Below, one piece after another: positions 6,683 through 13,497 of a DNA stretch of 22,574 nt. Under the pieces are notes generated by a model. It saw only the letters and a program-made list of their open reading frames with translations. It was not told the DNA's origin and ran no database searches. The position numbers and the translations under genes were made by a program. Source of the stretch: a virus; the IMG/VR virus record IMGVR_UViG_3300035698_006941, positions 1 through 22,574 of that record, one strand, 5' to 3'. How positions within the stretch are numbered: position 1 is the stretch's first letter; each line of letters begins with the position of its first letter.

Positions 6683-7425
6683 TGGGCGCGCACAAGCGAA
6701 AGGCCATCATGCGACGGCTGCAGGCGTTGCTGTCCATGACGGTCGAACGCGGCGCGTCTGAGGCCGAGGCGCTGACCGCAGCGCGGCAGGCGGCGGCGCT
6801 GATGTGCGAGCACGGTCTCACGTACCGCTCGGCCGAGGACGTAGCGGCGGACCGCTACGTTGCGTCCTCCCGCCCGTGGTTCAAGGGCCGCGAGGGGCGG
6901 ATGCGCGCTGGCCGTAAGCCCGCAACGCGCGGGTGCCTGTCCGGCATCTCGGCATTGTGCGGCGTCGACCATTTCTGGAACACAAGCACCGGCTCGCTGA
7001 CATTCTTCGGGACCGAGGACGAGGTCGAGGCGGCGCACTACTTCGTCGACATCATCGGCCGCGCCATCGCTGCCGAGCACAGGGCCTGGGCCGTTAGTCG
7101 CGGGACCGGCAAGGGCGGCGCAACCTTCGACAAGGTGATGGCCGCGCGGATCAACGAACGCCTGATCGGCATGGCGACCGAGAGCCGGTCCGCGTCGTTC
7201 TCGGGCGGGACCGACCTCGTGCCCGTGCGGGACGCGGCGCGTCGGGAGGCGTTCGAGGCTGAGTACCGCCCGCGCAGCGTCCGGAACAAGATCGACTTAA
7301 CCGACCGGGCCGCCGCCCTTGCCGGATACGCGGCGGGCGACACCGTGGCGTTGAGTCGAGGCGTTAAGGGTAACACTATCAACCACTTAATAGAGGACAA
7401 GAGCGAATGGTCATCGGATTCATGA
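6682..7425 (+). CDS. DUF2786-like phage protein, 247 aa
   Basis: Residues 10-47 (MRRLQALLSMTVERGASEAEALTAARQAAALMCEHGLT) match the DUF2786 pattern: a leading helix, a GA-x-EAEA turn, then an amphipathic helix. The later segment FFGTEDEVEAAHYFVDIIGRAIAAEH resembles the domain that usually follows it. The function of this family is unknown. It is common in phages and plasmids. The start at 6682 is chosen because it overlaps the previous stop (TGATG), although the frame is open upstream to 6622. The C-terminus is basic and then acidic, ending near the next start. Probably cytoplasmic. Confidence 0.72.
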   Translation: MGAHKRKAIMRRLQALLSMTVERGASEAEALTAARQAAALMCEHGLTYRSAEDVAADRYVASSRPWFKGREGRMRAGRKPATRGCLSGISALCGVDHFWNTSTGSLTFFGTEDEVEAAHYFVDIIGRAIAAEHRAWAVSRGTGKGGATFDKVMAARINERLIGMATESRSASFSGGTDLVPVRDAARREAFEAEYRPRSVRNKIDLTDRAAALAGYAAGDTVALSRGVKGNTINHLIEDKSEWSSDS

Positions 7426-7625
7426 GCGCGAACGAGGAAGCTTGGCTGCGCGCGCTGCGGCAAGCACAAAAGGAATGCCAGACACTCGGCCACAAGTACC
7501 TGTGCTCGCACACGGTCGAAGGGGTGGACGTGCTGGAGTGCGAGTGCTGCGGCCATGTCGTGAGCGACCCTAAAGTGTTCTGGTTCGAGCCCGCAGAGCA
7601 CGCGCAGGAGACAGCGCGGTCATGA
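7407..7625 (+). CDS. Small Cys-rich hypothetical protein, 72 aa
   Basis: ATG 7407 has an AGAGGA box 9 bases upstream. An alternative ATG at 7422 overlaps the previous stop as ATGA but has a poorer ribosome site. The sequence contains CSHTVEGVDVLECECCGHVVSDPKVFW. The cysteines at the start and in the CECC cluster, with nearby His, suggest a compact zinc-binding fold like small phage Zn-ribbon proteins. Its stop overlaps the next ATG (ATGA). Function unknown. Confidence 0.6.
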   Translation: MVIGFMSANEEAWLRALRQAQKECQTLGHKYLCSHTVEGVDVLECECCGHVVSDPKVFWFEPAEHAQETARS

Positions 7626-7945
7626 CGTACACCATCACTGCCCAGCGTGGCCCCGTCGTCGACGCTCTCGCCCAGCCGTGGCTCTGTAAGAGCAAATCCG
7701 TTTACGGGGGCGCAGCCGAAGCGCTCCGGCTGCTCAAGAAACTGCACACGCACGGCGCGGTACGTGTTGCGTCTGCATCCTCTCCGCGCCACGCGGAGCT
7801 TGCCGGTAACGGAGGGAGCCGGGTCGTCGTGACCTATTTCAACGGCGGCGCCGTCACGCGGCGGGACGTGTACGACCTCGTGGCGCGGCGGACGTTGCTC
7901 TCACAGGTGCACACCCCGCGCGGCGTTCATCGGGCGCACTGCTGA
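7622..7945 (+). CDS. Hypothetical phage protein, 107 aa
   Basis: ATG 7622 overlaps the previous stop and has a GGAG box 9-12 bases upstream (GCAGGAGACAGCG). The 107-residue product begins MTYTITAQRGPVVDALAQPWLCKSKSVYGG and includes VVVTYFNGGAVTRRDVYDLVARR. I do not recognise it. It is the last gene of the operon and overlaps the 3' end of the opposing membrane-protein gene by 19 bases, so the two transcripts converge with no obvious terminator between them. Confidence 0.55.
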   Translation: MTYTITAQRGPVVDALAQPWLCKSKSVYGGAAEALRLLKKLHTHGAVRVASASSPRHAELAGNGGSRVVVTYFNGGAVTRRDVYDLVARRTLLSQVHTPRGVHRAHC

Positions 7946-9111
7946 GTCCCCCGCACGAACTGCTTCTTGGCGGCGCGTCGGTACTTGGTGATTGTCGAGC
8001 TGGAGTAGCCGTAGCGCCGCTGGCACTCCGTCCAGGTGGGCGCGTGGCGATCGAAGTCGGGGCGCTCGCGCAGGTTCGACGCGCGTGTCAAGGTCTCTTT
8101 TAAGATGGCACGCACCACGTCGCCTTGAGTAACGCCGCCCGCCTTGCGCGGAGCGGTTGCCGACTGCGGTGACGTCACGACTACTCCACGCTGCTCTACT
8201 AGCGCGACGGCGCTACCGGGTGAAGCTACCGCAACGACGGGCGTTTTCTCGGGTTGTATGTCGGCTGTGACGTCACTGTGGTGTAGCGTGCTTTGCTCTA
8301 CGTCGCGTTGATTGACGCCACTTGGAGTAGAGTGAAGCTTGGTGACGCTACCAGTACTCGCGTTAACGCACGTTAACCGTGGCGCGAGCTCTCGCGTTGA
8401 TGGTGCAGAACTCGCATAAAGGAATAGGCTGATCGCACCGGGCAGCGCGAGTAGTGATAACGCGGCGGATACAACTACCCCAAGCCCCTGATACTGATCC
8501 GGTAGCGGCGGCCCCAGCGCCCGCACCGCCTCGCGCGCGGCCTTCTCGCGTTCGACAGCGGCGACGCGGGCCTCCTCCATGTTGGCGAGTGATTCGGCGG
8601 CGGCGTCCCGTTCGGCTAACGCGGCGCGGTAGTTCGGTCCCTTGCCCGGCGACGCGGGGTTCGATATTGCCGCTAACATTGCCGCTTCGGCGCGCTTGGC
8701 CTGTGACTTTACTGCAACGATTCGTTTCGCAATCGACGCGGCATCGGCGGCCGCCTTGTCGACCTCGCGCTCGGCTAACACGAGAGGCCAGTTGCTCGTC
8801 GCGGTGGCGTGTTGCGTGCGCTCGACTTGGCTCGCAGCCCGCTTGTACGTGAGCGTGCAACTGACCGTCGCGGCTATGCAAAAAGTGATCACGAGCAGCA
8901 CCGCCGAGGGCACGTCGCGGCGCTCGATCGCCGACCGGATGTACGAGGGCGCCGTCGCCGACAGAGTGACCGCGATGCCCACCAACACAAGCATGTCGGG
9001 CGTCCAGCCGTCCGCGACCGCTTGGCTGATGCTGTTCCACGCGTCGGATGCGGTGATCACGCACGCGAAAACGATTGCGCTTATCCGCAGCGCGGTGGTA
9101 CGAATAGACAT
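7927..9111 (-). CDS. Four-helix membrane protein with coiled coil and C-terminal HTH
   Basis: 394 residues from ATG 9111. An in-frame TTG at 9159 is possible but lies inside a hairpin. Predicted membrane helices lie at about 8-30, 38-58, 66-88 and 205-228. Between the third and fourth is an Ala/Glu/Lys-rich helix of about 100 residues with coiled-coil character. After the fourth helix comes a long, Ser/Thr/Val-rich linker and then a basic C-terminal module (TWTECQRRYGYSSSTITKYR) that reads as a helix-turn-helix. The family is unknown to me. It is leftward next to the repressor, a usual place for lysogenic conversion or superinfection-exclusion genes. A membrane-tethered DNA-binding protein, or a sensor, is possible. 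That is inference from architecture. Confidence 0.7.
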   Translation of the reverse strand: MSIRTTALRISAIVFACVITASDAWNSISQAVADGWTPDMLVLVGIAVTLSATAPSYIRSAIERRDVPSAVLLVITFCIAATVSCTLTYKRAASQVERTQHATATSNWPLVLAEREVDKAAADAASIAKRIVAVKSQAKRAEAAMLAAISNPASPGKGPNYRAALAERDAAAESLANMEEARVAAVEREKAAREAVRALGPPLPDQYQGLGVVVSAALSLLALPGAISLFLYASSAPSTRELAPRLTCVNASTGSVTKLHSTPSGVNQRDVEQSTLHHSDVTADIQPEKTPVVAVASPGSAVALVEQRGVVVTSPQSATAPRKAGGVTQGDVVRAILKETLTRASNLRERPDFDRHAPTWTECQRRYGYSSSTITKYRRAAKKQFVRGTQQCAR

Positions 9112-9141
9112 GCGATACCCCGGTCCCGATCGGTTCGCTTC

Positions 9142-9171
9142 GGGTGGGAAGGGCTGCAACCCTTCTCACCC
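9142..9171. repeat. 12-bp stem hairpin upstream of the membrane-protein gene
   Basis: GGGTGGGAAGGG (9142-9153) pairs with CCCTTCTCACCC (9160-9171) with one G-U, loop CTGCAA. There is no T run on either strand, so it is not a standard terminator. It lies in the 5' leader of the minus-strand gene and could affect its translation. Confidence 0.5.
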
Positions 9172-9208
9172 ACCCCCGAAAAAATTCACTTGACAAATCC
9201 GAATAAGC

Positions 9209-9227
9209 CGAACCGTAGAACGGTTCG
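9209..9227. promoter_or_regulatory. Operator-like dyad CGAACCGT-AGA-ACGGTTCG
   Basis: A perfect 8-bp dyad with a 3-base centre, between the divergent membrane-protein and repressor genes. A TTGACA (9190-9195) lies just upstream on the plus strand, but no good -10 follows at 17 bases. It differs from the CGCGAGTACT operators and could bind a second regulator. Confidence 0.45.
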
Positions 9228-9243
9228 CGCCGATCGGCTAGTG

Positions 9244-9282
9244 AAAACTTGCGTTGACGCATACTGCGAACGCGAGTACTGT
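9244..9282 (+). promoter_or_regulatory. Repressor promoter with operator half-sites (site O4)
   Basis: TTGACG (9254-9259), 17 bases, TACTGT (9277-9282): a near-consensus sigma70 promoter. AACGCGAGTACT (9269-9280) overlaps the -10 and AAAACTTGCGTT (9244-9255) overlaps the -35 as the facing half-site. Autoregulation of the repressor is the simplest reading. The start codon is 42 bases downstream of the -10. Confidence 0.7.
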
Positions 9283-9323
9283 CGGGCGCGGACTCGCACA
9301 CCACCCCGAAAGCGCGGCAGATC

Positions 9324-10061
9324 ATGGCCAAACAACGACCAGCGACACAATCCAACCGGCAGGCGGGCGAGGATGAACCGGCGACCCGGCTCGTCCGTGC
9401 TCGGATCGCGGCCGGGTATGACACGATGGAGTCTGCGGCGAAGGCGCTCGACGTTCCGACGTCAACCTACTCCCAGCACGAGTGCGGCGTGCGCGGGCTC
9501 AAGTTCGCGGCCGAGCGGTACGCGGCGGCGTTCGGCGTGACCAAGTCGTGGCTCCTGTACGGCACCGACCGCCCACCCGTCCCGCGCCGCGTCGTGAGCG
9601 TGCAGGCGGACCCCGACCCGATCGAGCTGGCCGAGTACCGGGGCGCCGACCCAGGGCGCGAGGGACCAGCGGGCGGCGTTAGTGTATGGGTCGAGCACCT
9701 GCCCGGCACGGACAGCGCAGACACGGCCGCCCCGTTCTCTGAGGCGTTTCTTTCCCGGCTTGGGCTGTCCGTGCAGTCTGCCGCCCTCGTAGCGATCGAC
9801 AAGACGACCGCCACGGCGGACCTGCGCCCCGGCGACACGGTGCTACTCGACACGGACGACGACGAGCCGGTGACGCGCGGCGTGTACGTGTTCCGGGCCA
9901 GCACAGGCCAGTTGGCTATCCGCGCCATCGATCCTCTGATCGGCACCGACCCACCCGAGGTCCGGATCAGCGTCGACGGCCCGGACGGTCACGCTTACGG
10001 CGTGCGGCGCAAAAGCATCCACGTGCTCGGGCGCGTGCGTTGGATCGGCCGTGTGATCTGA
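9324..10061 (+). CDS. CI-like phage repressor (XRE HTH plus S24-like fold lacking the catalytic dyad)
   Basis: 245 residues. Residues about 22-80 form an XRE-type helix-turn-helix (RIAAGYDTMESAAKALDVPT-STYSQHECG), ending in the WLLYGTD segment common in phage repressors. The C-terminal half (about 150-245) follows the LexA/CI S24 fold: GDTVLLDTD at 171-179, GVYVFRASTGQLAIRAI at 187-203, and the closing HVLGRVRWIGRVI. The Ser of the usual GDSMEP motif is replaced in an IDKTTATADLRPGD stretch, and the Lys of the VKRL motif is Arg (AIRAI). Autocleavage therefore looks impossible, and the domain may serve only for dimerisation. Its promoter carries the shared operator, which suggests autoregulation. 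It is probably the maintenance repressor. Confidence 0.85.
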   Translation: MAKQRPATQSNRQAGEDEPATRLVRARIAAGYDTMESAAKALDVPTSTYSQHECGVRGLKFAAERYAAAFGVTKSWLLYGTDRPPVPRRVVSVQADPDPIELAEYRGADPGREGPAGGVSVWVEHLPGTDSADTAAPFSEAFLSRLGLSVQSAALVAIDKTTATADLRPGDTVLLDTDDDEPVTRGVYVFRASTGQLAIRAIDPLIGTDPPEVRISVDGPDGHAYGVRRKSIHVLGRVRWIGRVI

Positions 10062-10091
10062 GTGCTCGCGATAATTCTCAGCATTAAGCGG

Positions 10092-10120
10092 TTGTTAACT
10101 GTTCTCGCGTAGTGTTAAAT
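10092..10120 (+). promoter_or_regulatory. Probable promoter of the 10150-10326 gene
   Basis: TTGTTA (10092-10097), 17 bases, TTAAAT (10115-10120). The region also holds GTTAACTGTTCTCGCGTAGTGT (10094-10115), closely matching the box in the 6204-6232 promoter, and a degenerate operator half-site GTTCTCGCGT (10101-10110). Another near half-site, AGTGCTCGCG, lies at 10061-10070. Confidence 0.5.
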
Positions 10121-10149
10121 CATCGAAACACGAAACACGGAGCCGCACG

Positions 10150-10326
10150 ATGCGCACTTATTACACACCTCGCATGATGATCGTTCGGGACGTACTTGAA
10201 GGCGCCAAAGCTAACGGCGATGTTGCCGTGATCAACGCTTGCCGCCGCCTGATCGCCGCCGACCGCATTGGCTGGCGCAAGCACGCCGACCCAGCCGACT
10301 ACCGCTTGGTCCTCGCGTTCGCCTGA
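10150..10326 (+). CDS. Small phage protein, 58 aa, possible Cro-like or early regulator
   Basis: ATG 10150 has a CGGAG ribosome site 7 bases upstream, a promoter about 30 bases before it, and an intrinsic terminator 25 bases after its stop, so this is a monocistronic unit. The 58-residue product (starting MRTYYTPRMMIVRDVLEGAK and containing VAVINACRRLIAADRIGWRK) is basic and helical. Size and position just after the repressor suggest an early regulator, but I see no clear helix-turn-helix, so function is unassigned. Confidence 0.65.
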   Translation: MRTYYTPRMMIVRDVLEGAKANGDVAVINACRRLIAADRIGWRKHADPADYRLVLAFA

Positions 10327-10351
10327 TATCCGACCCGGTCGTCGACTGACC

Positions 10352-10376
10352 AGCCCCGCCTCGTGCGGGGCTTTTT
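10352..10376 (+). terminator. Intrinsic terminator
   Basis: Perfect 8-bp stem AGCCCCGC (10352-10359) and GCGGGGCT (10365-10372), loop CTCGT, followed by a T run to 10376. It ends the 10150 transcript and insulates it from the promoter array beginning at 10381. Confidence 0.9.
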
Positions 10377-10380
10377 GTTG

Positions 10381-10520
10381 AGTACTCGCGTTTTAACATT
10401 TTATTGACACAATTTATTACTCGCATTTTTCCTAATTGAGTGTTGACGGCGCATAAAAACGCGAGTACTGTTCGGGTATTGAATACGTACTGCACACCCG
10501 GAACCCGAAACGCGAGTAAC
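10381..10520 (+). promoter_or_regulatory. Early promoter region with four operator half-sites (site O5)
   Basis: The main promoter is TTGACG (10443-10448), 17 bases, TACTGT (10466-10471), with half-site AACGCGAGTACT (10458-10469) on the -10. Further half-sites are AGTACTCGCGTT (10381-10392), ATTACTCGCATT (10416-10427) and AACGCGAGTAAC (10509-10520), the last between the transcript start and the ATG. A second possible promoter is TTAACA-N16-TATTAC (10393-10420). This is the densest operator array in the window and lies ahead of the replication genes, like an early rightward promoter. Confidence 0.65.
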
Positions 10521-10523
10521 ACG

Positions 10524-10754
10524 ATGCACCCCACACCCCGATACTTTGAAGGCTTCCGCATAGGCGCAACCGCGATCGTCGAGCGGCGCGAGTCCGACCG
10601 GCTGGTCTCGACGCACGTCTGCGAGGTCGTCGCGATCAACGAGGCGACCCGCCGCGTCAGCGTCTACTCCCACACATTCAAGAAGAACAAGCGCCGGGCC
10701 TACGCGATCGACAGTTGCAACATTGCTCCTGCCGACGCAGCGCGGCTCATCTGA
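10524..10754 (+). CDS. Hypothetical early phage protein, 76 aa
   Basis: ATG 10524 gives 76 residues (MHPTPRYFEGFRIGATAIVERRESDRLV...). The frame is open to 10440, but the upstream part contains the promoter, so it is not translated. No strong ribosome site is seen, and an operator half-site lies immediately before the start. The pattern of beta-strand-like segments and basic residues (SHTFKKNKRRAYAIDS) may indicate a small nucleic-acid-binding protein. The family is not recognised. It is the first gene after the O5 promoter. Confidence 0.6.
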   Translation: MHPTPRYFEGFRIGATAIVERRESDRLVSTHVCEVVAINEATRRVSVYSHTFKKNKRRAYAIDSCNIAPADAARLI

Positions 10755-10810
10755 TCAGGGCGGGCGGTTCCCGAGGCGCGGCGGCGCGTCTTACTGAGTA
10801 GAGAGGTGCG

Positions 10811-10843
10811 ATGCGGCCGCCCGACATGGTCATTATCCGTTAA
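10811..10843 (+). CDS. Possible 10-residue leader peptide
   Basis: ATG 10811 follows AGAGAGGTGCG, a good ribosome site, and encodes MRPPDMVIIR before TAA. About 100 non-coding bases then lead to the next gene, including a small hairpin GCACGA/TCGTGC (10900-10917). It could be a regulatory leader or chance. There is no further support. Confidence 0.3.
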   Translation: MRPPDMVIIR

Positions 10844-10942
10844 ATCGCATCACCGCCGTCACCACCGTTCCCGAGTAAACCGACCGAGATACGTGTTTTG
10901 CACGAGCGATTTCGTGCGCCCAATCGACAGGAGAACAGACCC

Positions 10943-11482
10943 ATGCAAATCGAACTTCGCGAACAGTTTCTCGTCCACATGGCCGCCGCGCAAGCCTCGC
11001 AGGCCGCCGCCTCAGAAGCCCTCGCCGCCGCCTTTTTGGTGATGTGTGGCGAGGCGCAGACAATCCCCGCCGCGCCTGAGTCAAAGAAGCCCGCCGCCCC
11101 GAAGCCCGACACCGCCAAGGCGGACGCCGAGGCCTTAGTACTCGCCGAAGCGAAACAAGAAGCCGCCGACGCGAAAGCGGCAAAGGCGAAAGCCGAGGCC
11201 AAGCGCGCCGCCGAGGTTGCCGAAGCGGTTAAAGCGGAGTCCGCTAAAGCGGCGGCCAAGCCCGCGCAGAAAGCTGAGCCCGCGACGGGCGACGCCGTGC
11301 CGACGCTCGAAGAGATGCGCGCCGCTGTGCTTTGGGTTGGCGCGAACAAGGGTGGACGCGCCGCCGTGACCGAACTGCTCACTGAGCACGCGGACGGCAT
11401 CCTCGCCGCGCCGCAGATACCCGAGAACATGCGCGCTCGTGTGATCTCCGCCTGCTGCGACTTAGGCTACCCGCCATTCTGA
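10943..11482 (+). CDS. Ala/Lys-rich coiled-coil phage protein, 179 aa
   Basis: ATG 10943 follows an ACAGGAG ribosome site. The frame is open 45 bases further upstream without one. The 179-residue product has an N-terminal helix (MQIELREQFLVHMAAAQASQAAASEALAAAF), a long Ala/Lys/Glu-rich central stretch (about 50-130) that should be a flexible helix or coiled coil, and a folded C-terminal domain (about 133-179, TLEEMRAAVLWVGANKGGRAAVTELLTEH, ending CCDLGYPPF). I do not recognise the C-terminal domain. It opens the replication/recombination operon ahead of the nuclease and SSB genes, so a DNA-metabolism accessory role is plausible. Confidence 0.7.
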   Translation: MQIELREQFLVHMAAAQASQAAASEALAAAFLVMCGEAQTIPAAPESKKPAAPKPDTAKADAEALVLAEAKQEAADAKAAKAKAEAKRAAEVAEAVKAESAKAAAKPAQKAEPATGDAVPTLEEMRAAVLWVGANKGGRAAVTELLTEHADGILAAPQIPENMRARVISACCDLGYPPF

Positions 11483-11532
11483 GAGCATGGCGCCCGCTCG
11501 TGTCTCCTCCTGCACTGAGCGCCCGCCGAGCA

Positions 11533-11568
11533 GCCCGCGCGCCGCCCCCAACCAACCGGCGCGCGGGC
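11533..11568 (+). repeat. Very stable 12-bp GC hairpin between genes
   Basis: GCCCGCGCGCCG (11533-11544) and CGGCGCGCGGGC (11557-11568) pair perfectly around a CCCCCAACCAAC loop. No T run follows, so it is probably an RNA-processing or stability element, or an attenuating structure, rather than a full terminator. The nuclease ATG lies 26 bases downstream. Confidence 0.6.
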
Positions 11569-11594
11569 ACCCCACCCCATCCAAGGACTGTGCT

Positions 11595-12923
11595 ATGACC
11601 GAACCGAAACACGCAAAACTAAGCGCCTCCGGCTCCGCCACTTGGTTAGTGTGTGCCGCCTCCGCCAAGCTGCAAGCCGGGACCGCCGATCGCGGCAGCT
11701 CCTACGCCGCCGAGGGCACCGCCGCCCACGAGGTCGCCGCCCGATGCCTGAAACACGACGTCGACGCCGACACCTACGCGGGCATGATGATCGAGGTCGG
11801 GGCCGCAACCGGAGACACCTGGATCGTCGAGACGGACGGCCCGAGTGATCGCGACCCGGCCGCCGCGTTCCGCACGTTCACTTGCACCGACGAGATGGTC
11901 GAGAGCGTGCAAACCTTCGTCGACGCGGTGCGCGCCCGTAACGCCGACGAACTTTTGGTCGAGCAGCGGGTCGATTATTCGCACTATGTCCCGGACGGGT
12001 TCGGCACGATCGACGCGGGCAGTGTCGTGATCGCCGAGCGGCGTCTGTACGTGGACGACCTAAAGTACGGAGCGAACGTCAGAGTCGACGCACGCACGCA
12101 CGAGGACGAGCAACTGTACGCGCTCGGCACCTACGGCAACCCGCAGCAACTTCTGTACGGGCTCGCGATGTTAGCCGAGGTCGACTTGTTTTATGAAATC
12201 GACACCGTGGTCGTCGGCATCCACCAACCGCGTATGGATCACGTCGACGAGTACGAGATTTCACGCGCCGATTTGTTAACGTGGGCGGAGAAGGTAGTGC
12301 GTCCCGCCGCCCAGCGCGCCTATGATCTCGTCGAGGTGAGCGAGGGCGACTTGTCGTTCGACAAGGACTTCGCGCCCGGCGACAAAACCTGCCAGTGGTG
12401 CAAGGCGAAGAACACCTGCGTCCCGCGCTCGCTGTGGCTCATGAAGGCCGCTGTCACGGATTTCGAGCCCGTCCCGATGAGCGACGACCTGCTCGATCTC
12501 GTTGACGAGATCAAGACATTCGACGCGCCCGTCCACTCGCTTGCCGCTATGGCTGACATGCTCCCGCGCCTCCGCGCGTTGGGCACCTGGGCGAACAACG
12601 TGCGCGACTACATCACCGCCGAGGTGCAAGCCGGCGTCGAGGTGCCCGGCTACAAGCTGGTCGGCACGCTCGGCAGCCGGACGTGGATCGATCCCGAGAA
12701 AGCCGAGAACGCGATCAAGCGCGCGGTGGGCGCCGCCGACGCATACGAGAAAAAACTACTCACCCCGCCCGCGCTCGAAAAGAAGCTCGGGAAGGACCAT
12801 CGACTACTGAGCGACAAGTACGTCACGCGTCCACCGGGCAAGCCGACGCTTGTCCCGGTGAGTGACAAGCGCTCCGCCTTGGAGCAGACCGCCGCCGGAG
12901 GGTTCGGCGTCGTAGAAGACTAA
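11595..12923 (+). CDS. RecB-like Fe-S exonuclease, DUF2800 family
   Basis: 442 residues from ATG 11595 (AAGGACTGTGCT leader). The N-terminus AKLSASGSATWLVCAAS and the AAEGTAAHEVAARCL helix are typical of DUF2800 phage proteins. The PD-(D/E)XK nuclease core is visible as VEQRVD (about 122), FGTIDA (136-141) and VDDLKYG (153-159). Cys20 with Cys266, Cys269 and Cys275 (CQWCKAKNTC) gives the C...CxxCx5C pattern of the 4Fe-4S cluster in RecB/AddB-type nucleases. It probably resects DNA ends for recombination-dependent replication. The adjacent SSB (DUF2815) is its usual neighbour. All core residues appear intact. Confidence 0.88.
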   Translation: MTEPKHAKLSASGSATWLVCAASAKLQAGTADRGSSYAAEGTAAHEVAARCLKHDVDADTYAGMMIEVGAATGDTWIVETDGPSDRDPAAAFRTFTCTDEMVESVQTFVDAVRARNADELLVEQRVDYSHYVPDGFGTIDAGSVVIAERRLYVDDLKYGANVRVDARTHEDEQLYALGTYGNPQQLLYGLAMLAEVDLFYEIDTVVVGIHQPRMDHVDEYEISRADLLTWAEKVVRPAAQRAYDLVEVSEGDLSFDKDFAPGDKTCQWCKAKNTCVPRSLWLMKAAVTDFEPVPMSDDLLDLVDEIKTFDAPVHSLAAMADMLPRLRALGTWANNVRDYITAEVQAGVEVPGYKLVGTLGSRTWIDPEKAENAIKRAVGAADAYEKKLLTPPALEKKLGKDHRLLSDKYVTRPPGKPTLVPVSDKRSALEQTAAGGFGVVED

Positions 12924-12947
12924 CCACCGACCGAAAGGACTCCGACT

Positions 12948-13490
12948 ATGCCTGATCATATTTTTATAAAGAATGCGCGCGTCTCCTACCCGCACCTATT
13001 CAAGCAGCCCATCATCAATGGCGAGCTTGCCAAGTGCGGCGCGACGCTGCTGCTCGAACCGGGGCACCCGGCGATCGCCAAGATCAACGCGGAGATCGTG
13101 CGGCTCCAGCGCGAGAAGTTCGACGGCTTGAAGCTGCCTGCGTCTAAGCTGTGTATGCGCAGCGGCGAAGAACGCATGAAGCCAGAATACGGCGACGCGA
13201 TGGGTGTGTCGGCTAACTCGAAAGGCTTCCCGCACGTTGTCGCCGGGGACGGTCGGACGACGATCAAGGACGCCGTCGACTGCAAAATCTACGCAGGCTG
13301 CTACGTCAACGCAAAGATCGCGCTATGGCCGCAGGATAACAAGCACGGCAAGCGGATTAACGCCGAGTTGATCGCAATCCAGTTTGCGGGCGACGGTGAA
13401 CCGCTCGACGACAGCTACGTCTCCGAGGACGAAGCCCTGGACGGCTTCGCCGCCAGTGACGCGCGCGTCGACGAGCCGGTCGATTTCTAA
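12948..13490 (+). CDS. Phage single-stranded DNA-binding protein, DUF2815 (Enc34 type)
   Basis: 180 residues from ATG 12948 with a GAAAGGACT ribosome site. The N-terminus IKNARVSYPHLFKQP and the later CKIYAGCYVNAKIALWPQDNK stretch are characteristic of the DUF2815 family, whose Enc34 phage member is an OB-fold ssDNA-binding protein. The acidic C-terminal tail (ending DEPVDF) resembles the protein-interaction tails of SSBs. It follows DUF2800 and precedes the polymerase gene, the standard order in this class of phages. It should coat ssDNA at forks and resected ends. Confidence 0.88.
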   Translation: MPDHIFIKNARVSYPHLFKQPIINGELAKCGATLLLEPGHPAIAKINAEIVRLQREKFDGLKLPASKLCMRSGEERMKPEYGDAMGVSANSKGFPHVVAGDGRTTIKDAVDCKIYAGCYVNAKIALWPQDNKHGKRINAELIAIQFAGDGEPLDDSYVSEDEALDGFAASDARVDEPVDF

Positions 13491-13497
13491 CTTCAAC

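Noticed and set aside
8353-8364. AGTACTCGCGTT inside the membrane-protein gene
   Set aside because: Perfect half-site, but intragenic and without a convincing -35 at 17 bases; kept out of the operator list, though weak binding is possible.
11136-11146. AGTACTCGCC inside the Ala-rich gene
   Set aside because: Imperfect and within Val-Leu-Ala codons; probably chance.
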